From an uncultured Eubacteriales bacterium (GTDB lineage: Bacteria; Bacillota; Clostridia; Oscillospirales; CAG-272): a stretch of 16,704 nucleotides of DNA. The DNA lies in contig CAJKPX010000046.1 of assembly GCA_905201895.1 (NCBI GenBank), positions 1 to 16,704 on the forward strand, written 5' to 3'. Shown piece by piece: positions 4,874-12,794 of this stretch (the first letter of the stretch is position 1; each line of letters opens with the position of its first letter). The position numbers were made by a program, and so were the translations under genes. Under the pieces are notes generated by a model, which was given only the letters and a program-made list of their open reading frames with translations, did not search any database and had not been told where the DNA came from.

Positions 4874-6472
4874 TCAAACGAGCTTGTCGATCAGGTCGCG
4901 GAATTCTGCGCGGTCGGGGTGATCCTCCAGGTTGAGGTCATTGAGGTCTGCCAGAACCTGTGCAAGCTCCTCTGCGGCGCTATCGGAGTCGCTGCGGAGG
5001 ATGCTCACGGTGCGGATCACGCAAGAGAGAAAACGCAGATCATCGGAGGGGGTGCTGACGCGGTTTGCGGCACCGAGGCGAAGCTTGCTCTCGCTGCTGA
5101 TGAGCGCGTCGGTGAGCTTATAGCGCATCGAGAGCTCCATCCAATCGGAACCGGGGGTGGAGAGCGCTTTTTCGGTGCATTTGAGCTCATAGCAAACCGT
5201 TACCTGATGCCCGGCTCCAACGTCACCTGCATCCTTGGTGTCGTCCTCAAAATCCTCGGCGTTCAGCATGCGGTTTTCATATCCGATCAGGCGGTATTCC
5301 GAGATATATTCGGGGTCGAATTTGATCTGGAGCTTGACGTCCTTTGCAACCGTGTAAAGCGTGCCGAGCAGATCGCTTCCAAAGACCTTTTCCGCCTCAC
5401 TCGTGCCGTCGATATAGTAGTAGACGCCGTTGCCGTTGTCTGCAAGCGCCTCCATGTTGGCGTCGCGATAGTTTCCGCCGCCAAAGCCGAGCACCGAGAG
5501 GTAGACCCCTGCGTTGCGCTTGCCCTCCACAAAGCTTTTGAGCTCGGCAGAGGTGGCAATGCCAACGTTCAAATCTCCGTCTGATGCAAGAATGATGCGA
5601 TTGTTGCCGCCCGCAACCATGTGCTTTTCGGCAATGCGGTATGCTTCGGTCAGCCCTGCCTCGCCATTTGTGGAGCCATAGGCGGAGAGCGAATTGATCG
5701 CCTCCAGGATGCGTGCGCTCTCAAGACCCGAGCAGCCGTCGAGCACAACCTCCTCCTTGCCCGAATAGGTCACGATCGAAACGGTGTCGTTGGCACCGAG
5801 ATTGCCAACGAGATAGGTGAAGGCGGTTTTGAGAAGCGGGAGCTTATCCTCACTCATCATCGAGCCCGAAACGTCGATCAGGAACACCAGATTGTTGCCT
5901 GCCGTGGGTGCGGGCGCAGGAGCCTGCAGAGAGAGGCGTAGGAGCATCGTTTGGGGGTTCCACGGGCAGACCGCGATCTCGCTTGTCACGCCAAAGAGCT
6001 CGCCCTCGGTGGGGGCGGAGACGTTATATCGGAAATAGTTGAGAAATTCCTCCACGCGGAATGCCGACGAGATGCGCTGCAGATCGGGGAGCCCGTAGGA
6101 AGCGTTTACCACCTTGCGGAAATAGGAGTAGGACGCCGTGTCAACGTCGGCGGAGAAGGTGGAGGTCGCTTGGATCGCGGTTTCCGTGAAGCGGGGAGGG
6201 CGGTCTTGCTCGCTCTCCGAGGAATTGGTACCCGCGAGAGTTGCGTCCGTGATGATCCCGCCGTAAAAATCAGGATTATCGGAGTCGGGGGAGCTTTCAT
6301 TGGGAGCGCCGGGAGAGGGCAAGCCTTCGTCTCCTATCCAATCGAGCACCCCCCCTTGGTAGCCGCCGCTCTGCATGTTGTCGGTGTTGATTTTTTCGGA
6401 GCAAGCCGAGAGGGTTGTGAGCAGGAGCAGAGCAGAGAGGAGCAGTGCGAGAAATTTTGCCGTGTGTTTCAT
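4874..6472 (-). CDS. YfbK-like von Willebrand factor A domain lipoprotein
   Basis: A 532-residue predicted exported lipoprotein. The N-terminus has a hydrophobic signal ending in the lipobox LSAC (Cys24), followed by a low-complexity linker rich in Ser, Pro, Gly and acidic residues (about 30-95). An N-terminal vWA-associated region follows (FSADVDTASYSYFRKVVN, about 106-123; FRVEEFLNYFRY, 138-149). The vWA domain starts near 193 with a complete MIDAS motif DVSGSMM (D200, S202, S204), with STNGEAGL and ASDGDLNVG further on. The C-terminal part resembles the YfbK C-terminal domain. The ATG at 6472 has AAAGGA upstream; an earlier ATG at 6502 has no SD. It lies 39 bases behind the anti-sigma gene and is inferred to be the third gene of that operon. 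A metal-dependent adhesion or scaffold role at the outer face is likely; the partner is unknown. Confidence 0.88.
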   Translation of the reverse strand: MKHTAKFLALLLSALLLLTTLSACSEKINTDNMQSGGYQGGVLDWIGDEGLPSPGAPNESSPDSDNPDFYGGIITDATLAGTNSSESEQDRPPRFTETAIQATSTFSADVDTASYSYFRKVVNASYGLPDLQRISSAFRVEEFLNYFRYNVSAPTEGELFGVTSEIAVCPWNPQTMLLRLSLQAPAPAPTAGNNLVFLIDVSGSMMSEDKLPLLKTAFTYLVGNLGANDTVSIVTYSGKEEVVLDGCSGLESARILEAINSLSAYGSTNGEAGLTEAYRIAEKHMVAGGNNRIILASDGDLNVGIATSAELKSFVEGKRNAGVYLSVLGFGGGNYRDANMEALADNGNGVYYYIDGTSEAEKVFGSDLLGTLYTVAKDVKLQIKFDPEYISEYRLIGYENRMLNAEDFEDDTKDAGDVGAGHQVTVCYELKCTEKALSTPGSDWMELSMRYKLTDALISSESKLRLGAANRVSTPSDDLRFLSCVIRTVSILRSDSDSAAEELAQVLADLNDLNLEDHPDRAEFRDLIDKLV

Positions 6473-6511
6473 GATGCATCCATCCTTTCGTGTTTCGTTC
6501 ATTTTCGGGTT

Positions 6512-7150
6512 TTAGCGTGTATGAGCCTCCAGAATGCCTGTGACGGCTGCGATGAGCCCATCGCTCAGCCGGAGCTCTGCCTCGTAGTCAAAGAGGTCTG
6601 CCTGCCCCACGTTGCCGCTCGAGAGGGGGAGGTAAGGAGAGTAGACCTCCCCGTTGCCGAGCACGAGCCAGAGGCGGCATGCCTGCGGAGCAGAGTCGGC
6701 TTCGATGCGCTCGCCCTTGCCGAACTCTGCCGAAAGGCTTGCCAGCTCTTTCCCACTCAAGGCTTGGCTGATGCAGAGCTCGCCGCTGTCGCGGTACTGC
6801 CAAACGAGGTAGGCATAGCCGTCGAAGAAGGGAACCGCCTGCTCATTTGTGACCGATTGTCCACCATCTCGGTCACGCAGCTCGAGCAGGAGTGTGTCGA
6901 GACCCGAGACACCATTGCTTTGAAGCCCATCGTTCGAGGGTGTTGTGGGTTGAGGGGGACGCAGAAAGCGAAGCGACGCGAGCAAAAGCGCGGTGCACAG
7001 GATCAGGCAGGCGGCGAGGGGGAGCAGACGCCACTGCAGTTGGCGTCGCTTTTGCGGCACATAGGTGAGCGCTTCCTGCAGGATCGCGTCGTCAATCTCG
7101 CCGACCGACTCAAACAGGTCGCGTGCTTTTTGTTCTTTATTCGATTTCAT
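6512..7150 (-). CDS. probable membrane-anchored anti-sigma factor
   Basis: A 212-residue protein with a short cytoplasmic N-terminus (about 1-40), one transmembrane helix (about 42-63, LLPLAACLILCTALLLASL) and an extracytoplasmic domain of about 150 residues with no recognised motif. The segment FESVGEIDDAILQEA near the N-terminus resembles the conserved start of Clostridia regulators encoded directly after ECF sigma genes. Its ATG overlaps the sigma stop as ATGA (7147-7150), with AAGGAG 5 bases before the start inside the sigma gene, indicating translational coupling. Assignment as anti-sigma rests on topology, position and overlap; no zinc-binding anti-sigma motif (HxxxCxxC) is visible, so it is not a ZAS-type factor. 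Confidence 0.75.
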   Translation of the reverse strand: MKSNKEQKARDLFESVGEIDDAILQEALTYVPQKRRQLQWRLLPLAACLILCTALLLASLRFLRPPQPTTPSNDGLQSNGVSGLDTLLLELRDRDGGQSVTNEQAVPFFDGYAYLVWQYRDSGELCISQALSGKELASLSAEFGKGERIEADSAPQACRLWLVLGNGEVYSPYLPLSSGNVGQADLFDYEAELRLSDGLIAAVTGILEAHTR

Positions 7151-7698
7151 AGCAGCTCCTTCGCCTCCAATTCCTTTCGTAGTTTTTCGCGCATGCGGTG
7201 CAGTGTGACCTTGACCTTGGATTCGCCGATTCCGAGTGCCCGTGCGATCTCGCCCGTGCTCTGTGAGCAGAAATACCGTCGGACGAAGATGGCGCGCCGC
7301 TCGGGAGATTGCATGGCGAGAAAGCCGTTGATCGCTTCGCTCAATCGACGGTTATCGTATTCGCTTTGCGGGGTCTCTCGGTCGGGGACGCATTCGGTCA
7401 GCTCCTCGATCGCCGTACCGATGCCGCCGCGCTTTTGCCGATGCAGGGCACGCCAGCGGTCGATCGCAATACGGCGGGTGATCTTGGAGAGAAAGGCACC
7501 AAGGTGGTTCGGACGTGCGGGTGGGATCGCGTCCCACGCGGCAAGATAGGTATCGTTCACGCATTCCTCGGCATCCTCGTGCGAGGAGAGCAGGGAATAG
7601 GCGAGCGTTTGCAGCATGCGTCCGTATTTGGCGTCGCTTTCGCGAATTGCGTTCTCATCCCGCGACCAATAGAGATCAACGATCCTGTGGTCCTCCAT
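7147..7698 (-). CDS. ECF-type RNA polymerase sigma factor
   Basis: A 183-residue sigma-70 family extracytoplasmic-function sigma factor, with only regions 2 and 4. Region 2 is visible as YGRMLQTLAYSLLSSHEDA, ECVNDTYLAAWDAIPP and FLSKITRRIAIDRWR (about 20-90). Region 4 is IFVRRYFCSQSTGEIARALG followed by the helix-turn-helix ESKVKVTLHRMREKLRKEL (about 132-175). The ATG at 7698 is chosen because AGGAG lies 7 bases upstream; a longer frame to 7728 has no such site. It heads the operon with the anti-sigma and vWA lipoprotein genes, so it is inferred to respond to an envelope signal and to control at least its own operon. Confidence 0.93.
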   Translation of the reverse strand: MEDHRIVDLYWSRDENAIRESDAKYGRMLQTLAYSLLSSHEDAEECVNDTYLAAWDAIPPARPNHLGAFLSKITRRIAIDRWRALHRQKRGGIGTAIEELTECVPDRETPQSEYDNRRLSEAINGFLAMQSPERRAIFVRRYFCSQSTGEIARALGIGESKVKVTLHRMREKLRKELEAKELL

Positions 7699-7730
7699 GT
7701 CAACACTCCTGTCGTGGGCTTCACTCAATC

Positions 7731-7758
7731 AGTCGCTCCCTTGCGCCGATCGGTTACA
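7731..7758 (-). promoter_or_regulatory. candidate ECF-type autoregulatory promoter of the sigma operon
   Basis: On the minus strand TGTAACC (7752-7758) precedes GCGACT (7731-7736) by 15 bases. This resembles the AAC-type -35 and CG-rich -10 of ECF promoters and would give a leader of about 25 bases. No good TTGACA/TATAAT pair is visible here. The match is short and could be chance. Confidence 0.3.
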
Positions 7759-7834
7759 GCTTCTGCGAAAATTTTTTGGAATTTCCGAATTTTTTTCGGG
7801 ACGAACGGCTTTGCGGCAGGTGGGCTTTGAAAAC

Positions 7835-7883
7835 AGAAAGAAAAAAGAAAGCGGGGAGACGACCGATCGGCGGTGTCTCCCCG
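7835..7883 (-). terminator. intrinsic terminator after the topoisomerase B gene
   Basis: A 9-bp stem CGGGGAGAC/GTCTCCCCG (7852-7860 and 7875-7883) with a 14-base loop containing CCGATCGG. On the minus strand it is followed by a T-rich tract (CTTTCTTTTTTCTTTC). It separates the topoisomerase gene from the sigma operon. Confidence 0.88.
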
Positions 7884-7895
7884 TTGATTGTGAAA

Positions 7896-9899
7896 TTATA
7901 CGTCGATGTCCTTCATATACCGACTGCCGTTCTCGGTGATGAATTTTTTACGCGCGGGGAGGTTATCGCCAAGCAGCGTATCAAACATGATTTCGGTTGC
8001 AGCCGCGTCTGCGGGAGAGACCGAAATGAGACGGCGCGTTTCGGGGTTCATGGTTGTGTGCCACATCATCTCGGGCTCATTCTCACCAAGACCCTTCGAG
8101 CGCTGAAGGGTGTATTTTTTGTTGCCCAGCTTTTTGAGAATCTCTGCCTTTTCAAATTCATCGTAGGCAAAGAGTGTCTCGTCCTTTGTGGTGATCTCAA
8201 AGAGCGGCGACTCAGCGATGAACACCTTGTGCTCCTTGAGCAGGGTGGGCAGGAGACGGTAAAAGAGCGTGAGCAGGAGGGTGCGGATCTGGAAGCCGTC
8301 CTCATCGGCATCGGTGCAGATGATGATCTTGGACCAACGCAGGTCCTTGAGGCTGAAGGCGCTCATATCGGAGCTCTTTTTGCCGTGAATTTCCACGCCG
8401 CATCCGATCACGCGGAGCAGGTCGGTGATGATCTCGCTCTTGAAAATCTTGTCAAAATCACTCTTGAGGCAGTTGAGGGTTTTTCCGCGCACGGGGATGA
8501 TCGCCTGGTATTCGGCGTTGCGTCCCTGCTTACACGAGGAGAGAGCCGAGTCGCCCTCCACGATATAGAGCTCGGCGATGCTCGGGTCCTTGGAGCGGCA
8601 GTTGACGAATTTTTCCACGCGGTTGTCCACGCCGATCGAGCCCGAAAGCTTCTTTTTCACATCCACGCGCGCACGCTCCGCGCTCTCGCGGCTGTGCTTG
8701 TTGATGAGCACCTGCGAGGCAAAGAGGTCGGCTGCCTTGGGATTTTCGATGAAATAGATTTCGAGCTTGCGGCGCAGGAATTCGTTGAGCGCCGACTCGA
8801 TAAAGGCGTTTTTGATCGACTTTTTGGTTTGGTTCTCGTAGGAGGTCATGGTCGAGACGCTGTTGATTACCAGCACCAGACTGTCGGAAACGTCGGCAAA
8901 GGAGATTTTTCCCTTTTCGTTTTTGCCGTATCGGTTGTTTGCCTTGAGATATTTGTCGAGCGCGTAAACGAACGCCGACTTCACCGCATCGTCATGCGAG
9001 CCGCTGTGCTCGAGATAGCTTGCACAGTGGTAGTATTCCTGCATGGTGACGGTATTGGAAACGCAGAAGGTGATGTCCGCCTTGAATTTATAGTCGGGCA
9101 GGTCCTCGCGGTCGCGACCCTGCGCCTCCAGGTGCCAGCTCACGGGCTCGGTCAGAGCCGCGTCGCCCACCGTTTCGCGCAGATAGTCGATGATGCCGTT
9201 CTCATAGAAATAGCGATCCTCGGTGAAGCTGCCGTCCTCCTGCTCCAGGTAGAGCAGAAAGGCGATCCCGGGGTTGACCACCGACTGGCGGTGCATCACG
9301 TCCTTGAAATTTTCGTGCGGGATGGCGATGTCGGTGAATACCTCAAGGTCGGGCTTCCAGTGCACCACCGTGCCCGTGCGCTTTTCCTTGGGCGAGAGGG
9401 GGCGCTCTGCGAGCTCACCGTCAACCTCACCCTTGCGGAATTGAATCGAGCGCTCCATTTTTCCGTCGTAGGAGCGAACCGTCATATATTCCGAGCTGTA
9501 TTGCGTTGCGCACGCGCCCAGACCGTTCAGACCGAGCGAATATTCGTAGGATGCGCCGTCGGTGTTGTTTTCATATTTACCGCCCGCATAGAGCTCACAG
9601 TAGATCAGATCCCAGTTCCATCTGCCCTCGCGCTCGTTCCAGCCGAGCGGAACACCGCGTCCGTGGTCGTCAACCTCAATGCTTCGGTCGCGGAACACAC
9701 GCACGCGAATCTCGTTTCCGTGACCCTCGCGCGCCTCGTCGACCGCGTTGGAGAGAATTTCAAAGAAGGAGTGCTGGCACCCGTCCAACCCGTCCGAGCC
9801 GAAAATGACCGCAGGACGCTTGCGCACGCGGTCGGCACCCTTGAGCGCCTTGATGCTTTGGTTATCGTATTGCTGCTTTGCGGTTTCTTGCTTTGCCAT
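7896..9899 (-). CDS. divergent type IIA topoisomerase B subunit (GyrB/ParE-like)
   Basis: A 667-residue protein with the full GyrB/ParE layout. It has a GHKL ATPase with FFEILSNAVDEA (E47 general base, N51 Mg ligand), DDHGRG (77-82), GLNGLG (123-128) and the transducer QTK loop (357-359). The TOPRIM domain has VEGDSA (E448) and CTDADEDG (D530, D532), and KGLGENEPEMMWHTTMNPETRR lies near the C-terminus. All catalytic residues appear present, but the signatures are unusual: RKRPAVIFG replaces RKRPGMYIG, and GLNGLG carries Asn where GyrB/ParE normally has His. The ATG at 9899 follows AAAGGA. No A-subunit gene is in the window, so the partner must lie elsewhere. I infer a third, divergent topoisomerase paralogue rather than the housekeeping GyrB or ParE. 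Confidence 0.88.
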   Translation of the reverse strand: MAKQETAKQQYDNQSIKALKGADRVRKRPAVIFGSDGLDGCQHSFFEILSNAVDEAREGHGNEIRVRVFRDRSIEVDDHGRGVPLGWNEREGRWNWDLIYCELYAGGKYENNTDGASYEYSLGLNGLGACATQYSSEYMTVRSYDGKMERSIQFRKGEVDGELAERPLSPKEKRTGTVVHWKPDLEVFTDIAIPHENFKDVMHRQSVVNPGIAFLLYLEQEDGSFTEDRYFYENGIIDYLRETVGDAALTEPVSWHLEAQGRDREDLPDYKFKADITFCVSNTVTMQEYYHCASYLEHSGSHDDAVKSAFVYALDKYLKANNRYGKNEKGKISFADVSDSLVLVINSVSTMTSYENQTKKSIKNAFIESALNEFLRRKLEIYFIENPKAADLFASQVLINKHSRESAERARVDVKKKLSGSIGVDNRVEKFVNCRSKDPSIAELYIVEGDSALSSCKQGRNAEYQAIIPVRGKTLNCLKSDFDKIFKSEIITDLLRVIGCGVEIHGKKSSDMSAFSLKDLRWSKIIICTDADEDGFQIRTLLLTLFYRLLPTLLKEHKVFIAESPLFEITTKDETLFAYDEFEKAEILKKLGNKKYTLQRSKGLGENEPEMMWHTTMNPETRRLISVSPADAAATEIMFDTLLGDNLPARKKFITENGSRYMKDIDV

Positions 9900-9923
9900 T
9901 CGTTATCCTTTCCGTGTTACTTG

Positions 9924-10028
9924 TCAGTTGTATTTTCGGTTATTGATGACGTCGAACGCCGCAAATTCCATCACGCGCTCGGCAAGACCAAATGCCGACA
10001 GATCATTGCGCACGGCTTCAACTGACAT
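9924..10028 (-). pseudogene. 34-codon remnant resembling the N-terminus of a YbaK/EbsC tRNA deacylase
   Basis: On the minus strand an ATG at 10028, with a GAGG site 9-10 bases upstream, opens a 34-residue frame ending in TGA at 9924. Residues 1-20 (MSVEAVRNDLSAFGLAERVM, followed by EF) closely match the usual start of YbaK-family aminoacyl-tRNA deacylases, which runs about MSVE.V...L..FGLADRV.EF. The similarity stops abruptly and the frame ends after an unrelated AFDVINNRKYN. Normal members are about 150-160 residues, so this is about one fifth of the gene. It sits between a good promoter and the topoisomerase gene. I infer a deletion that removed most of ybaK and left its promoter and start in front of the topoisomerase; a genuine small leader peptide is the alternative. 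Confidence 0.6.
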
Positions 10029-10062
10029 GTTGCGTTTCCTCTGTTTCTGTATATTCTCTATC

Positions 10063-10091
10063 ATTATAGCAGAAAAAAATCAATTTGAAAA
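10063..10091 (-). promoter_or_regulatory. promoter reading into the YbaK remnant and topoisomerase gene
   Basis: On the minus strand TATAAT (10063-10068) is preceded after 17 bases by TTTTCA (10086-10091, four of six matches to TTGACA). The predicted start is near 10056, upstream of the remnant start codon. Confidence 0.65.
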
Positions 10092-10142
10092 GGGGGGTGC
10101 GTTGATTTTTTGTAAATTTTCTCTTTTTTCGCGGTTTTTCTA

Positions 10143-10171
10143 TTGCAAGTTGCGCGAAAAAGGAATATAAT
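10143..10171 (+). promoter_or_regulatory. sigma-A promoter of murD
   Basis: TTGCAA (10143-10148) and TATAAT (10166-10171) with a 17-base spacer, back to back with the minus-strand promoter at 10063-10091. The predicted transcription start near 10178 lies after the earliest in-frame TTG (10175), which argues against that start codon for murD. Confidence 0.8.
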
Positions 10172-10216
10172 ATATTGTGTATAACAATGCGTATCAAACG
10201 GAGGAGGCGAACGGGC

Positions 10217-11662
10217 TTGACGGTGAGCGAATGGAGAGAAAAATGGAGCGGCGCCGCAGTAACGGTCGTGGGGCTTGGCGTGTCCAATCTCCCCTTGATT
10301 GATTTTCTGCTTGCAGAGGGCTTTTCGGTCACGGCGCGCGACAAAAAAACGCGTGACGCATTCGATGAAAAGAGTGCCGAGACGCTTGCACGCTTCGAGC
10401 GGTCCGGCGTGCGCCTGATCCTTGGGGAGGGCTATCTCGATGGCATCGACGGGGACCTGATCTTCCGCTCGCCCGGTATGCGCCCCGACCTGCCTGCCTT
10501 TGCCGAGGCGACCGCACGCGGAGCTACCCTCTCCTGTGAGATCGAGCTTGCGCTCTCGCTCACGCCTGCCACCGTGATCGGCATCACGGGGAGCGACGGA
10601 AAGACCACAACCACAACGCTCACGGGTAAGATGCTGGAAGTGGCGTGCGCGCGGCGGGGCAGGGGGCGCGTGTTCGTGGGCGGCAATATCGGTGACCCCT
10701 TGATCGGTCGCGTGGGCGAGATGACACCCGACGATTTTGCCGTGGTAGAGCTTTCAAGCTTTCAGCTCCAGCCCATGCAGCACTCGGCACACCGCGCCGC
10801 GCTGACCAACGTGAGTGAAAATCACCTCGATTGGCACACGGGCATGGAGGAATATATCGCGGCAAAAACCAATCTGTTCCGCCATGAGGAAAATCAATTG
10901 CTCGTCACCAACGCCGAGAACGCAGTCACGCGCAGGGTGGGCGGCGATTGCCGATCTGCCGTGGTCTGGTTTTCGTCACGGCGCTCCTCACGCGAGGCGT
11001 TCGCGCCTCTTTTGCGCGCAGGGGACCGTGCGATCGGACTATCTGACGGTTGGATCACGCGCTTCGACGCGGACGGTGAGCACCCAATCCTTCGCGCCGA
11101 TGAGATCCTGCTCCCCGGTGTGCACAATCTGGAAAACTACATGACCGCCATTGCCCTGACCGAGGGGCTGGCGGAGCCCGAGGATATCCGCGCGGTGGCA
11201 ACTTCCTTCCGCGGTGTGGAGCATCGCCTGGAGCTGATCCGAACGGTTGGGGGCGTGCGCTATTACAACAGCTCGATCGACTCCTCCCCCGCACGCACGG
11301 CGGCTGCTCTCTCGGCACTCTCCGAGCGCCCGATCGTGATCTGCGGCGGATATGATAAAAAGCTTTCCTTTGCGCCGCTTGCCGAGGCTCTTTGCGAGCA
11401 CGCTTCAGCGGTGGTGCTCACGGGTGCCACGGCAGGGAGAATTCGCGAGGCGCTCGACGAATATATGCAATCGTGGCAGGGCGAGCTGCCGATTTATTCC
11501 GAGCCCGATTTTGAGGGGGCTGTGCGCCGAGCCCGTGCGATCGCACGCGAGGGAGACACCGTTCTGCTCTCACCCGCCTGCGCAAGCTTCGACGCTTTTC
11601 CCAATTTCATGGTGCGCGGCAACACCTTCCGCCGCATCGTGGAGTCCTTTGAGGAGCGTTGA
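10217..11662 (+). CDS. murD: UDP-N-acetylmuramoyl-L-alanine--D-glutamate ligase MurD
   Basis: A 481-residue Mur ligase that adds D-glutamate to UDP-MurNAc-L-alanine in cytoplasmic peptidoglycan synthesis. It has an N-terminal Rossmann-like domain with VTVVGLGVSNLPL (about 15-27), the P-loop GITGSDGKTTT (122-132), VVELSSFQLQ, NVSENHLDWH, the GVHNLENYMTA signature, GVEHRLE, GGYDKKLSF and the C-terminal LLSPACASFDAFPNF. I choose the TTG at 10217 because GGAGGAGG ends 9 bases before it. Upstream in-frame TTG and ATG codons have no SD and would add a basic tail not seen in MurD. It stands alone rather than in a division/cell-wall cluster. Confidence 0.93.
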   Translation: MTVSEWREKWSGAAVTVVGLGVSNLPLIDFLLAEGFSVTARDKKTRDAFDEKSAETLARFERSGVRLILGEGYLDGIDGDLIFRSPGMRPDLPAFAEATARGATLSCEIELALSLTPATVIGITGSDGKTTTTTLTGKMLEVACARRGRGRVFVGGNIGDPLIGRVGEMTPDDFAVVELSSFQLQPMQHSAHRAALTNVSENHLDWHTGMEEYIAAKTNLFRHEENQLLVTNAENAVTRRVGGDCRSAVVWFSSRRSSREAFAPLLRAGDRAIGLSDGWITRFDADGEHPILRADEILLPGVHNLENYMTAIALTEGLAEPEDIRAVATSFRGVEHRLELIRTVGGVRYYNSSIDSSPARTAAALSALSERPIVICGGYDKKLSFAPLAEALCEHASAVVLTGATAGRIREALDEYMQSWQGELPIYSEPDFEGAVRRARAIAREGDTVLLSPACASFDAFPNFMVRGNTFRRIVESFEER

Positions 11663-11754
11663 CCCGTGCCACGGTGATCCGTTCAAACGCAATCAGGTCT
11701 ATCAAAAAGCAATCAATAAAAACGAAAAAAACAAAACAAAAAGGAGATTTGGAT

Positions 11755-12729
11755 ATGGATCAGAATCATGTTCAGTATGAAGCGGGCTACACCCCCTTCC
11801 GTGTGAAAAAGACCGCGGCGGATTTTCGCGCCAAGGCAAGAATGGTGCTCAAGCCCTCCTATTGGACGATGTTTGTCGCATCGTTCGTGTCAGGTCTGCT
11901 CGGAGGCACGGCATACTCTGCGAGTGTCAGCTTTTCGTCGGGCTCAACCGAGATCAACGTCAGCGGCGATCAGCTGGAGCACTTGATCGAGCTTTTCCGT
12001 GATGGCGGGGTGATGGCGGTGCTCAACTCCAATCCCCTGATCATGTTCGCCTTCGTTGCGGTGCTTGTGGGTGCGGTGTTCGGCGTGGCGTTCAGCCTGT
12101 TTGTCGGTGCCCCTGTTACGCTCGGCTACCAAAAACTCAACCTCGACCTGGTTGACGGCAAGATCGTGCGTGTGTCCTCCATCTTCGACTATTTCGGCAA
12201 ATGCTACCGCAAGGCGGTGGCTCTGCGCTTTATGCACGATCTGATCGTCTCCCTGGTCGGTCTGCCGCTCACCGCGCTGACTCTGCTTCTGTTCTGGCTC
12301 AATCGCGGTGCCATTCTCAACGTGATGCTCTCGCGTGCAAGCACGGATGATTTTGCCGTGATGCTGCTGGTCATGCTTGCGATCATGGTGTTGGCGATCC
12401 TGACCGTTCTGGCACAGACCGTGGTGCAGTATCGCTACGTTTTCTGCTTTATGATCCTTGCCGAATACCCCGAGATGGGCGTGATGGACGCGCTGCGCAA
12501 TTCTGCAAGCCTGATGAAGGGCAATAAGTGGAGATTTTTCTGCCTGAACATCAGCTTCATCGGATGGATTCTGCTCGCATCCTTCTGTACCTGCGGACTC
12601 GGCATGCTTTTCCTCACCCCTTACATCGACGCATCCGCCGCAGCCTTCTACGATGAGATTGCAAACCGTGCTGCCGCGCGCGAGACCGAATTCCCGAGCC
12701 TTGATCCCGACGATTACACCGTGGATTGA
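11755..12729 (+). CDS. DUF975 family integral membrane protein
   Basis: A 324-residue polytopic membrane protein of the DUF975 family, whose function is not established. After a short polar N-terminus there are about five hydrophobic segments (roughly 37-57, 96-118, 155-182, 200-225, 262-290). Between them lies the family-like GAPVTLGYQKLNLDLVDGK (about 118-136). Near the C-terminus LRNSASLMKGNKWRFFCLNISFIGW is followed by a short acidic tail. The ATG at 11755 has AAGGAG 8 bases upstream; the open frame runs further back but has no SD there. It follows murD by 92 bases with no terminator or convincing promoter, so co-transcription is possible. Confidence 0.85.
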   Translation: MDQNHVQYEAGYTPFRVKKTAADFRAKARMVLKPSYWTMFVASFVSGLLGGTAYSASVSFSSGSTEINVSGDQLEHLIELFRDGGVMAVLNSNPLIMFAFVAVLVGAVFGVAFSLFVGAPVTLGYQKLNLDLVDGKIVRVSSIFDYFGKCYRKAVALRFMHDLIVSLVGLPLTALTLLLFWLNRGAILNVMLSRASTDDFAVMLLVMLAIMVLAILTVLAQTVVQYRYVFCFMILAEYPEMGVMDALRNSASLMKGNKWRFFCLNISFIGWILLASFCTCGLGMLFLTPYIDASAAAFYDEIANRAAARETEFPSLDPDDYTVD

Positions 12730-12794
12730 GCAGGGAGCGGAACGAACGCATACCGAGAAAAAGGAATACCAAAAGAGAGAAAGAGACAGTTCAT

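Noticed and set aside
5951..7549. A 532-codon plus-strand frame opposite the vWA, anti-sigma and sigma genes
   Set aside because: It spans three real minus-strand genes and their junctions and has no SD or family motifs; it is a GC-driven shadow frame.
7515..10025. A very long plus-strand open frame of 836 codons opposite the topoisomerase gene
   Set aside because: It is the antisense shadow of the GyrB/ParE-like gene, whose motifs and SD are clear. The antisense product has no recognisable domain.
10175..10216. Upstream TTG/ATG starts for murD
   Set aside because: They have no Shine-Dalgarno, lie at or before the predicted transcription start region, and add a basic tail; the TTG at 10217 has an ideally spaced GGAGGAGG.
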